A stretch of DNA of 29,968 nucleotides, taken from CANLWN01 sp039815505. GTDB taxonomy: Bacteria > Bacteroidota > Bacteroidia > Flavobacteriales > Flavobacteriaceae. Shown piece by piece: positions 16,009-24,001 of the stretch. The position numbers were made by a program, and so were the translations under genes. The notes beneath the pieces are model-generated. The model ran no database searches. It saw nothing but the letters and a program-made list of their open reading frames with translations, and was not told the DNA's origin. The stretch's first letter is position 1. Every line of letters begins with the position of its first letter. The stretch covers positions 1-29,968 of the forward strand of contig JBCBZE010000011.1 in assembly GCA_039815505.1 (NCBI GenBank), read 5' to 3'.

Positions 16009-16698
16009 ATGCAACTACGAAAAATATATCTATTTATACTTGGAGTGCTGGGGCTTATGGCCTGTGAGGATATCCTGGAGGTACCCGATATTTCCAATGG
16101 GACCGTTGAACTTTTGGCCCCTTTGGAGGGTACCGTGATCGAGCAAAACACGGTAAGCTTTAGCTGGAACGCCGTAGACGAGGCAACGGACTATGTGGTA
16201 CAGGTGGCCACCCCAAGTTTTGCCAACGCCTCGCAACTGGTGCTGGACAGTATTATGGTGGTGGACAGTACGTTTACGGGAACCCGTATATCCCAAACCT
16301 TGTTGAACGATAGCTACGAATGGCGGGTAAAGGCGCGCAACAGTGATTTTGAGACCCCTTTTTCCTTTGCCGCGTTTACCCTTAACGGGGATGCGGACAT
16401 AGATTTGGTAGCCCCTAATACGCCCGTTTTGGTAGCCCCGTTGGACGGCAGCTCCCAAGACGATACGTCCGTGGATTTCTCCTGGACCCGTGAGGATGTA
16501 TCGGGCACTGCGGAACGGGACAGCATTTATATCTATACGGACGAAGCGCTGTTGAACTTGGATATGAAAGGGTTGGGGGCCAATAAAACCTTTAGTGCCA
16601 CTTTGGAAGTGGACACCTATTATTGGACGGTCCGCGCCTTTGACGATGCGGGCAATGCCAGTAATACGTCCCAAGTGTTCCAGTTTACGATCAATTAG
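16009..16698 (+). CDS. Lipoprotein with two FN3/Ig-like domains
   Basis: A 229-aa protein with a lipobox LGLMAC (Cys19). Two beta-sandwich repeats follow, each with the pattern 'P.LL.PLxGxxxxxxxVxFSW' (around residues 35-130 and 140-229). Each holds a Y-x-W-R/T-V core strand (YEWRVKARNSD; YYWTVRAFDDAGN), typical of FN3-like modules. It probably sits on the outer membrane or cell surface and binds a partner or substrate. It starts 1 nt after the upstream lipoprotein gene and ends 8 nt before the PilP/GspC-like gene, clearly within the operon. The specific role is unknown. Confidence 0.75.
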   Translation: MQLRKIYLFILGVLGLMACEDILEVPDISNGTVELLAPLEGTVIEQNTVSFSWNAVDEATDYVVQVATPSFANASQLVLDSIMVVDSTFTGTRISQTLLNDSYEWRVKARNSDFETPFSFAAFTLNGDADIDLVAPNTPVLVAPLDGSSQDDTSVDFSWTREDVSGTAERDSIYIYTDEALLNLDMKGLGANKTFSATLEVDTYYWTVRAFDDAGNASNTSQVFQFTIN

Positions 16699-16706
16699 GG
16701 AAAACC

Positions 16707-17177
16707 GTGAAAAAGAACAAAAAAACATACCTGTTATTGGTGGCGGTGGTACTCATCTGGGGGCTTATCGGTTTTAAGGTGGTCGCCGCCATCGATGGGC
16801 CATCCCCTGATGCAACGGTGACAACGACACCGGTAAGGTTTACACCGGCACCCTTGAAAGAGCGGGATACCTTCCGTATCGTCGCGGATTACCGGGACCC
16901 TTTTTTGGGTACCATGCCCACGGTAAAGAAAACAAGGTCCGTAAAACGCGCTCGAAGCGTTGAGCCGCAATTGCCCCGGAAGAACATAGGCTATTCCGGT
17001 CTCATCACCGGCACGGGGTCGGGAAAGAAGATTTTTTTCCTCACCGTGGACGGACAACAACTGATGCTCTCCAAGAACGAATCCTTTGAGGGGTTAAAAT
17101 TGATAAACGGGGACAAAGACAAGGTGGTAGTGCGCTACAACGGTAAGCGAATAAGCATTCCCGTACAGGAACAATGA
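16707..17177 (+). CDS. PilP/GspC-like periplasmic-linker protein
   Basis: A 156-aa protein starting with GTG. It has a short cytoplasmic basic tip, one TM helix (~8-28), a proline-rich linker, the motif YRDPFLG (62-68) and a C-terminal small beta domain (YSGLITG...KIFFLTVDGQQLMLSKNESFEGLKL...VVVRYNGKRISI). An R-DPF element followed by a small beta barrel is the hallmark of PilP/GspC HR-type domains, which link the inner-membrane platform to the secretin. The size is at the short end of the family. The stop overlaps the next start by 4 nt (ATGA), indicating translational coupling. The assignment rests on this motif, the topology and the context. Confidence 0.6.
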   Translation: MKKNKKTYLLLVAVVLIWGLIGFKVVAAIDGPSPDATVTTTPVRFTPAPLKERDTFRIVADYRDPFLGTMPTVKKTRSVKRARSVEPQLPRKNIGYSGLITGTGSGKKIFFLTVDGQQLMLSKNESFEGLKLINGDKDKVVVRYNGKRISIPVQEQ

Positions 17178-18436
17178 AACGGAACACGAACATAAAGGCA
17201 GGGGCGTTACAATTTGTCCTGTTCATAGGGGCCATCATTGCGGTGCTCCTGTTGACCTTTGTGTTGATCACCTATACCCATACACTTTTCCATAAGAAAA
17301 CGGATCTTACCGTATCGGTCATCAAACAAACGGACCAAGGGTTGGTCCGGTCTTTGGAGAAAGGGGCGACGACCACAGTCCTGTCTCCTTTGAAAGAAGA
17401 GGGAACAGCTATTTCCGTAACGGTGTCAAAGGCGTATTGGGGTGTTTTTGAAAAAAGGATGTCTGTTGGCACGTATAAAAAAACAAGTTTTACCAAGATG
17501 GCCCTGATCGGCAAAAAGCGGGAAGAACAGATATCCGCGCTATACCTCAGTGACCAGAAACGCCCATTGGTCCTGGCGGGCAATGCCAAGATCACGGGGG
17601 ATGCTTTGTTGCCCCAAAAAGGACTCCGTATGGGCAATATTGCGGGGAATTCCTATGGACATGCCACCTTGCTTTTTGGCAGGCAAGGCCAAAGTGGCGC
17701 TAACCTTCCCAAACTGGACGAGGAAGTGCTACAACAAATAAAAACATATACCCAAGGTAATTTGGGAACGGAAGGGGCGTTGGTTACCTTAAAACCCGGT
17801 GAAGCGATCAAGAACTCTTTTCTGCAACCTGCGCAATATATCCATGGGGACCATATTGTCCTGGAAGGGATGGAGCTTACGGGAAACATAATGATCCTTG
17901 CCTCCCAAAAAATAACCGTACCGCCCAGCGCCCGTTTACGGGATGTACTGCTGATTGCCCCCGAGATAGAGATCAAGGACGGAACACAGGGATACTTTCA
18001 AGCTTTGGCGAACGAACGTATTACCTTAGGGAGCAATTGCAAACTGGCCTATCCCAGTGCCTTGGTGGTGCACAAAACCTTTAGGGCAGGGACGGATCCG
18101 GACCCAAGGCCCCATATCCTTATCGGCCCCCGTTCCGAAATCCGGGGCGCCATCGTCTATCTAGAAGAGAACGGGGAGCAAGGGCATTCGCCACAAATAA
18201 AAATTGAGGAAAATACAGTGGTCATGGGAGAAGTGTATTGTACCCAAAACCTGGAACACAAGGGAACGGCGTTCGGTACTATAACCACCCGTGCCTTTAT
18301 AGCCCTGGAAAACGGTAGTATCTACCAGAACCATCTGTACAACGGCACCATAAACAGTACCATATTGCCCACCGCCTATGGTGGATTATTGGTTAATGAC
18401 GGGCCATCAAAAAAGGTAATGAAATGGTTGTATTAA
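17174..18436 (+). CDS. Membrane-anchored protein in the GspK/PilX position of the operon
   Basis: A 420-aa protein with one N-terminal TM helix (~11-34, ALQFVLFIGAIIAVLLLTFVLI). The TM is not preceded by a clear prepilin cleavage site. The extracytoplasmic part contains many short beta repeats with runs such as 'ILASQKITVPPSARLRDVLLIAPEIEIKDG' split by Gly, resembling a right-handed beta helix or bactofilin-like stack (~210-380). Its place between the PilP/GspC-like gene and two pseudopilins mirrors large minor pilins or assembly proteins, but I find no sequence evidence for GspK. It overlaps both neighbours (4 nt upstream, 13 nt downstream). A Bacteroidota-specific component is the best description. 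Confidence 0.6.
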   Translation: MKRNTNIKAGALQFVLFIGAIIAVLLLTFVLITYTHTLFHKKTDLTVSVIKQTDQGLVRSLEKGATTTVLSPLKEEGTAISVTVSKAYWGVFEKRMSVGTYKKTSFTKMALIGKKREEQISALYLSDQKRPLVLAGNAKITGDALLPQKGLRMGNIAGNSYGHATLLFGRQGQSGANLPKLDEEVLQQIKTYTQGNLGTEGALVTLKPGEAIKNSFLQPAQYIHGDHIVLEGMELTGNIMILASQKITVPPSARLRDVLLIAPEIEIKDGTQGYFQALANERITLGSNCKLAYPSALVVHKTFRAGTDPDPRPHILIGPRSEIRGAIVYLEENGEQGHSPQIKIEENTVVMGEVYCTQNLEHKGTAFGTITTRAFIALENGSIYQNHLYNGTINSTILPTAYGGLLVNDGPSKKVMKWLY

Positions 18437-18762
18437 AAAAAATAAAGGCATCCACCCTTATGGAGACCCTGGTGGCCACGGTGCTCATCGTTATTGTTTT
18501 CATGGTAGCGAGCATGGTATTGAACTCCCTGTTTTCCAACGGCCAGATCCATAAACATACCTATTTGGTACAGGAGCGCTTCCATGAACTGGAATATCGA
18601 TACAAACACAATGCCCTTCTGCTGCCCTATGTGGAGGATCTTGAGGATTGGGAGATCAGGGTCGGCAAGGCATATACGAACGAAAGAACCGATATTGTTT
18701 TGGAAGCCGTTCATCAAAAGACAAAAAAAGTAGTTACCCATACCTTTACGGATGAACATTGA
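18424..18762 (+). CDS. Minor pseudopilin, GspI-like
   Basis: A 112-aa prepilin-type protein. A short basic leader (MVVLKKIKA) is followed by STLMETLVATVLIVIVFMVAS. The expected leader-peptidase cleavage is after Ala9, leaving Glu14 as the conserved Glu at +5. The usual Gly at -1 is replaced by Ala. Small size, position before a GspJ-like gene and the short C-terminal beta domain fit GspI-type minor pseudopilins. Overlaps of 13 nt upstream and 11 nt downstream show tight translational coupling. Confidence 0.75.
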   Translation: MVVLKKIKASTLMETLVATVLIVIVFMVASMVLNSLFSNGQIHKHTYLVQERFHELEYRYKHNALLLPYVEDLEDWEIRVGKAYTNERTDIVLEAVHQKTKKVVTHTFTDEH

Positions 18763-19222
18763 ACCCAAAAAAATAAAGGCCTTTACGCTCAGCGAGATGA
18801 TCGTGGTATTATTGATCACGACCATTGTGGTGGGTATGGCCTTCGCCGTTCTAAATCTGGTGCAAAAACAGATGGACGGTATAAGCGGTACATATGATCG
18901 GGGTTCCGAGCTGAACCGGTTGCGCCGGTCGCTTTGGATCGATTTTAATCGGTTCAATTCGGCGGTCCACGATACCAGGGGAGGGCAGATTTTTTTCACG
19001 AACGAATTGGAGACCGTTACCTATAGGTTCCAAGAAGTAGGAATCATAAAAGAACGGGATACGTTTCATCTGGGTCCCACGACCTATACGACCTACTTTG
19101 AAAATGTACCAAAAAGCATAGGGGAAATAGATGCCTTGCATTTACGGACGGGCAAGGCATATGGGGAACAACAGTTGTTCGTATACAAAAACAGTCCGGC
19201 CTGGACCTATATGAACCAATAG
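18752..19222 (+). CDS. Minor pseudopilin, GspJ-like
   Basis: A 156-aa protein with leader MNIEPKKIKA and then FTLSEMIVVLLITTIVVGMAFAVL. Cleavage is expected after Ala10, with Phe at +1 and Glu15 at +5, the classical pseudopilin N-terminus apart from Ala in place of Gly at -1. A helix and a beta-rich domain follow (LRRSLWIDFNRF...VTYRFQEVGIIKERDTF), as in GspJ/PilW-type minor pilins. It overlaps the previous gene by 11 nt and is 6 nt from gspF. Confidence 0.8.
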   Translation: MNIEPKKIKAFTLSEMIVVLLITTIVVGMAFAVLNLVQKQMDGISGTYDRGSELNRLRRSLWIDFNRFNSAVHDTRGGQIFFTNELETVTYRFQEVGIIKERDTFHLGPTTYTTYFENVPKSIGEIDALHLRTGKAYGEQQLFVYKNSPAWTYMNQ

Positions 19223-19228
19223 CAGATC

Positions 19229-20359
19229 ATGGGATTTAAACTGGAACAGACCATAAAAGAACAACGGGATACCAAAGAAGATCGTTTGGAGACCCTCCTT
19301 AAAAAGGAGGTAACCTTATTTGGAAAAGCTTTTGGGAACAAAAAGAAGGAGGATTTTTATACGGAGCTCAGTATCCTGTTAAAGGCGGGAATCCAGTTAA
19401 AGGATGCATTGGCCCTTATCCAGGAGAACCAGAAAAAAGAACACATGCGTTCCTTTTATGGCGGAATGGTACATGCTTTGGTCTCCGGAAAAAGCTTTTC
19501 GGAACTTTTAAGGGAAAAAAAGGAGTTCTCGGAATATGAATATTTTGCAGTGGAAATAGGAGAGGCGTCCGGCACCTTGGCACGTGTGGTAGCGGAGTTG
19601 GGCACGTTCTATGCAGGCAAGAACAAACAGCGTAGGGAACTGATGAACGCGCTTACCTATCCCATCATTATTTTGATAACGGCCATCCTTGTTGTGGTAT
19701 TTATGCTGCGGATGGTAGTGCCCATGTTCGAGGATATTTTCAACCAAAACAAGGTACAATTGCCCCCCATCACCCGAATGATCATTACGGCCTCCAATTT
19801 TATAAGGGATTATGGGTGGACGGTCCTTTTACTCTTTGGATCGATCATCGTGTTGCGAAAGATCTTGTCCAAAAAGATATGGTATCAACGGAACAAGGAT
19901 CATATGTTGTTGAAGCTGCCTTACGTCGGTAACTTTATCAAGACCGTCTATCTGGCCCAGTTTACCCAGGCCATTTCTTTGTTGACCGCTTCAAAGGTAC
20001 CTATGTTGAACAGTATCCAAATGGTACGAAAAATGATACGGTTCCATCCGTTGCAGGAGGCGCTGGAAAGTGTGGAGCAAAAAGTATTGAAAGGATATAG
20101 TATGAACGAGAGCTTAAAAGGGAACAAAATCTTTGACAACAAGATGGTGTCCCTGGTCAAAGTGGCGGAAGAGACCAACCAAACGGAGTTTATCTTTGAG
20201 CGGTTAAATCAACAATACAATATTGAGGTTCAGCAGCGGTCCAAATTGCTGTCCACTTTGTTGGAACCCTTGATCATTGTACTTGTAGGTGTTTTCGTAG
20301 GTATCATTCTAGTATCCATGTACCTCCCCATGTTCAAATTGAGCAGTGTGTTGGGGTGA
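19229..20359 (+). CDS. gspF: Type II secretion/type IV pilus inner-membrane platform protein GspF
   Basis: A 376-aa protein with two T2SSF domains (residues ~38-162 and ~235-357) and three TM helices (~143-165, ~193-210, ~339-362), the family's normal layout and length. Typical motifs are visible: FYTELSILLKAGIQLKDAL in domain 1, 'EIGEASGTL', and in domain 2 FTQAISLLTASKVPMLNSI with 'KVAEETNQ'. GspF forms the inner-membrane platform that couples the ATPase to pseudopilus growth. It ends the operon here; no ATPase, secretin, major pseudopilin or prepilin peptidase gene is in the window, so these must be elsewhere. Confidence 0.93.
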   Translation: MGFKLEQTIKEQRDTKEDRLETLLKKEVTLFGKAFGNKKKEDFYTELSILLKAGIQLKDALALIQENQKKEHMRSFYGGMVHALVSGKSFSELLREKKEFSEYEYFAVEIGEASGTLARVVAELGTFYAGKNKQRRELMNALTYPIIILITAILVVVFMLRMVVPMFEDIFNQNKVQLPPITRMIITASNFIRDYGWTVLLLFGSIIVLRKILSKKIWYQRNKDHMLLKLPYVGNFIKTVYLAQFTQAISLLTASKVPMLNSIQMVRKMIRFHPLQEALESVEQKVLKGYSMNESLKGNKIFDNKMVSLVKVAEETNQTEFIFERLNQQYNIEVQQRSKLLSTLLEPLIIVLVGVFVGIILVSMYLPMFKLSSVLG

Positions 20360-20500
20360 TGGGGTACATTGTAAAAATAGCCGAGTAGGTGACATCTTAC
20401 GGACACTTTTAAAATCAATTTTATTTTAATAGATAAACTTTTGTCTAAACAAATCTTTAAATTCGTCATTTCGTACGAAACCAAACCAAAATAATACAGT

Positions 20501-23500
20501 ATGCCACGGTCATCAAATCTTAAATACCTTCTGCCTATTTTTCTATGTTTCTTTTTAACAAAGATAAGTTCACAAGAAGTTCCAAGGGCAGAAAACCAAT
20601 TGAAAATAGGGGATTCACTTTTCCTGGAAGAGAATTTTAAGCAAGCAATTTTGTCTTTTGAAAACGCCTTATCTATATTTAAGAAGGAAAATAATTGGGA
20701 GGATATATCAAAATGTCACAACAAATTAGCGAAAAGCTATTTTGAATTAAGGGAACTGGACAAAGGAAAAGAACAGGCGGATTTATCACTGCTTATCTTA
20801 AAGAGCAAGTTGAAGAAAACTTCGGTGGAAGAGGCCATTGCCAACCAACATTTAGGGTATTATTTTCAAAGGAAGTCCGAACTTTCCCTATCCCTGGAGT
20901 ATTTTTTAAAAGCTGTGGAAGTTTACAAAAAAACAGTACCGGCATACCATAAAGACTTGGTTCAAAGCCACTTGAAGGTAGCCTATATGATGGGGTGGAC
21001 GGGTAAATACGGCAAGGCTTTAAAACATTTGGACACCGTTAAGACACTATGCGAAAAAAACAAGGGAGAGAATCTTAGGAATTATGCACAATATTATAGC
21101 GATGTAAGAAAAATACAAACCATATTGGGGGATAAAGAAGCCGCAGAATCCTCTCTTTTAAAAGAAAAGTCTTTATTAGCGCAGTTTCCGGAAAGGGATA
21201 TGATATTGGAGGCGAAAAATTTGATAGGTTTTTCCAATCATTATGCAAGCTTGGCAGAACATCAAAAGTCCGTGGATTATAGCTTAAAAGCGCTAACCAT
21301 ATATAAAAAAGAGGTAGGGGAGAACAGTAGTTGGATAATTCTTTTATATACTAACATATCACAAAACTCCTCTCAAATAGGAGAACATTCCAATGCCCAT
21401 AGGTATGCAAAAAGGGCATTGGAAATATCATTAAAATTATTTGGCAAGGATCATGTAATAACAGGAAAGGCCTACACATCATTGGGATTGGCATATTCGT
21501 ATTCCCAAGATTATGAAAAAGCATTGGACTATTTTTTTCTACAAATTGAGAATCAAAAGAAAAATTTTGGGGAGCAACACAAGGATTTGGCATTTAGATA
21601 TGGCAATATAGGACAAATGTATACTTTGTTGAACGAGCATGAAAAAGCTATAGTGTTCTTTGAAAAGGCCACAACGTTGGGAGAGATTGTTTTTGGGAAA
21701 GAACACCCCAATATGGCAAGTATTTATCGGAATTTAGGAGATGCATATCTAGCCATAGACATGAACGATAAGGCATTGTCCTGTCTAAAAACCTCCTTGT
21801 CTCTAGACAAGAAGGCGTTCGGTATTAAAAATTGGAATATAGGTCTGGATCATATTAGTTTGGGCCGCTATTACATGGAGCGGAAAGATTATAAAAGTTC
21901 TTTGTTACAATTTGATAAGATTTTGGAAATGTATCACGAGGAATATTCAGATGCTTTAGAGGAGGGTAATGATCACTTTCAAGTTACATTTAATGTTCTC
22001 TCATTAATTCAAGAAGCTATCGTTGGAAAAGGAGATGTTTATCGACTTCAATATTTAGAGAATAATAGGATTAAAGATTTATATGCTTCTAAAGAGGCTT
22101 ATGAAATGGCGAATAGTATATCCAAAAAAACACGGCAAGGAATTAATAAGCATAGTGATAAGATAGAGTTTGCAAAATCGAGTAAAAAATTTATGGAAGG
22201 AGCCCTCGCCACTCATTTTTTATTATATAAAAATGAAAGTTCCATACAGAATTTTGAAAAAGTATTCTTTTACTCGGAACGTAGTAAGGCAAACATTCTT
22301 ATGGAAATTTTAGCGCATAATGAAACTAAAGAGCTAGGTGATTATACCGATATTGTCCGAAAGGAAAATAAGTTAAAGGCGGATAAATCGTTGTATCTAT
22401 CCAAGATTGAAAATGAAAGGGAAAAAAATAACGATAGTAGCACACAATTGCTAAACACGTACAACACCAAATTGTTCAACACTATTGAGAAATATGATTC
22501 CCTATTGCTTGCTATTAAGGAAAATCACCCTAATTTTTTTAATATTAATAATGGCAATACGGCTATAACGGTTTCCAAGGTCCAAGACAAATTACCGGAA
22601 CGAACCTCTTTATTGGAATATTTTATTGGCGATAGTATTTCTTATATCTCGTTAATTTCCAAGGACGGTTTCACGGTCAAGGAGTTAAGAACGACTGGTC
22701 TGGTAGACAAGATCGAAACGTTTAATAAGTCAATAGACGAAAGAAATATTCCTAAGTTTAAAGAAGTTAGTTATGAACTTTATACCACTGTGCTGGCCCC
22801 CATTAAGGATAAAGTTATGGGCGATGCATTAATTATAGTTCCTGATGGTCCAATTTGGGAACTCAACTTTGACCTTCTTCTGGATTCACAAGCGTCCTCT
22901 AATGACCCCAAAAAGCTTCCCTATTTGTTAAAAGAGTATGCTATAAGTTATGCCAATTCTGCCACAACCCTTTTTGATTATGATAGGCCTAAGGCGATGA
23001 AAGTGAATGAGTGTTTAGCCTTTTCCTTTTCCGATTCCTCCGCCGTAGCGACCAATGGTAAAATAAGCTTATCCACATTTAGGGACATAAAGCAGGACTT
23101 ACCCGGAACAAGAAAAGAGATTAAGGAGATTTCCAAGATCATTGATGGTGAATATTATTATGGAAAGGATGCCGTTGAGGCCAATTTTAAGGCCAAAGCA
23201 GAAAATTATGCAATTCTACATTTGGCACTCCATGGAGAGGTAAATCATAAAACTCCTGAAAACTCAAGACTTTATTTCACTAAGGATAAGGATTCAATTG
23301 AAGATAATTATTTATATACCCACGAACTTTTCACCCTTAAGCTACCGGCTGAACTTGCTATCTTGAGTGCCTGTAATACAGGTGTAGGTAAACTGACTTC
23401 TGGTGAAGGGGTAATGAGTTTAGGAAATGCGTTCCAATATGCAGGTACAAAAAGTCTTTTGTTAAGTCGTTGGGAGGTTTCCGATGAAATTGCTCCTGAA

Positions 23501-23755
23501 TTAATGAAACTTTTTTATCAAAATTTAAAAGACGGGTTAAATAAATCAAAAGCCTTACAACAAGCCAAATTAACATACTTGGATAATGCTGATGGATCAA
23601 GGGCAAATCCTTTTTATTGGGGTAGTTTTTATCTTGTTGGAGACATCTCCTCAATTGAAATTGGCACAAACAATATGATATTTTATTTAATATCCTTAGT
23701 GTTAGTTCTTCTCATTCTATTCATTTTGTTCAAGAAAAAGAAAATTCTTGGTTAA
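20501..23755 (+). CDS. Exported TPR-CHAT cysteine-protease-like protein with C-terminal anchor
   Basis: A 1084-aa protein. It has a signal peptide (~1-25, ending KISSQ), then about ten TPR-type repeats (~30-480; e.g. AYTSLGLAYSYSQDYEKALDYF, YRNLGDAYLAIDMNDKALSC), a helical linker and a CHAT domain (~690-1055). The catalytic pair is visible: His911 in LALHGE and Cys958 in SACNTG, followed by the typical GEGVMSLGNAFQYAG...WEVSD. A TM helix (~1060-1078) and KKKK tail anchor it, so the TPR and CHAT parts should face the periplasm. CHAT proteins are caspase-like peptidases. Substrate and trigger are unknown; an accessory role in a stress or conflict pathway is possible. It has its own transcript, with a 141-nt AT-rich gap upstream. 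Confidence 0.9.
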   Translation: MPRSSNLKYLLPIFLCFFLTKISSQEVPRAENQLKIGDSLFLEENFKQAILSFENALSIFKKENNWEDISKCHNKLAKSYFELRELDKGKEQADLSLLILKSKLKKTSVEEAIANQHLGYYFQRKSELSLSLEYFLKAVEVYKKTVPAYHKDLVQSHLKVAYMMGWTGKYGKALKHLDTVKTLCEKNKGENLRNYAQYYSDVRKIQTILGDKEAAESSLLKEKSLLAQFPERDMILEAKNLIGFSNHYASLAEHQKSVDYSLKALTIYKKEVGENSSWIILLYTNISQNSSQIGEHSNAHRYAKRALEISLKLFGKDHVITGKAYTSLGLAYSYSQDYEKALDYFFLQIENQKKNFGEQHKDLAFRYGNIGQMYTLLNEHEKAIVFFEKATTLGEIVFGKEHPNMASIYRNLGDAYLAIDMNDKALSCLKTSLSLDKKAFGIKNWNIGLDHISLGRYYMERKDYKSSLLQFDKILEMYHEEYSDALEEGNDHFQVTFNVLSLIQEAIVGKGDVYRLQYLENNRIKDLYASKEAYEMANSISKKTRQGINKHSDKIEFAKSSKKFMEGALATHFLLYKNESSIQNFEKVFFYSERSKANILMEILAHNETKELGDYTDIVRKENKLKADKSLYLSKIENEREKNNDSSTQLLNTYNTKLFNTIEKYDSLLLAIKENHPNFFNINNGNTAITVSKVQDKLPERTSLLEYFIGDSISYISLISKDGFTVKELRTTGLVDKIETFNKSIDERNIPKFKEVSYELYTTVLAPIKDKVMGDALIIVPDGPIWELNFDLLLDSQASSNDPKKLPYLLKEYAISYANSATTLFDYDRPKAMKVNECLAFSFSDSSAVATNGKISLSTFRDIKQDLPGTRKEIKEISKIIDGEYYYGKDAVEANFKAKAENYAILHLALHGEVNHKTPENSRLYFTKDKDSIEDNYLYTHELFTLKLPAELAILSACNTGVGKLTSGEGVMSLGNAFQYAGTKSLLLSRWEVSDEIAPELMKLFYQNLKDGLNKSKALQQAKLTYLDNADGSRANPFYWGSFYLVGDISSIEIGTNNMIFYLISLVLVLLILFILFKKKKILG

Positions 23756-23946
23756 GACAAAAATCAATGACTTTGGTAATTCATAACTCTAAATAAATGG
23801 TACTGAATTATTTTAACACAGATCTTTTACGTTACTTATTTTCTCATAGTTTATTACTTCGGCTTTGAATTTTGATGATGTTTTCCAAAACTTATAGGTA
23901 AACATATTCATGGGTAGTTTTTATAGCCTTGGGAATATGAAATAAA

Positions 23947-23975
23947 AAAGGCGGCAAGTTTAACTTGCCGCCTTT
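23947..23975. terminator. Bidirectional intrinsic terminator between convergent genes
   Basis: The left arm AAAGGCGGCAAGTT pairs perfectly with AACTTGCCGCCTTT around a 1-nt centre, flanked by an A-run on the left. It serves the CHAT gene from the left and lies 26 nt beyond the stop of the minus-strand metalloprotease gene. Confidence 0.92.
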
Positions 23976-24001
23976 ATAATTACCTATAATTTTTACCTAA
24001 C

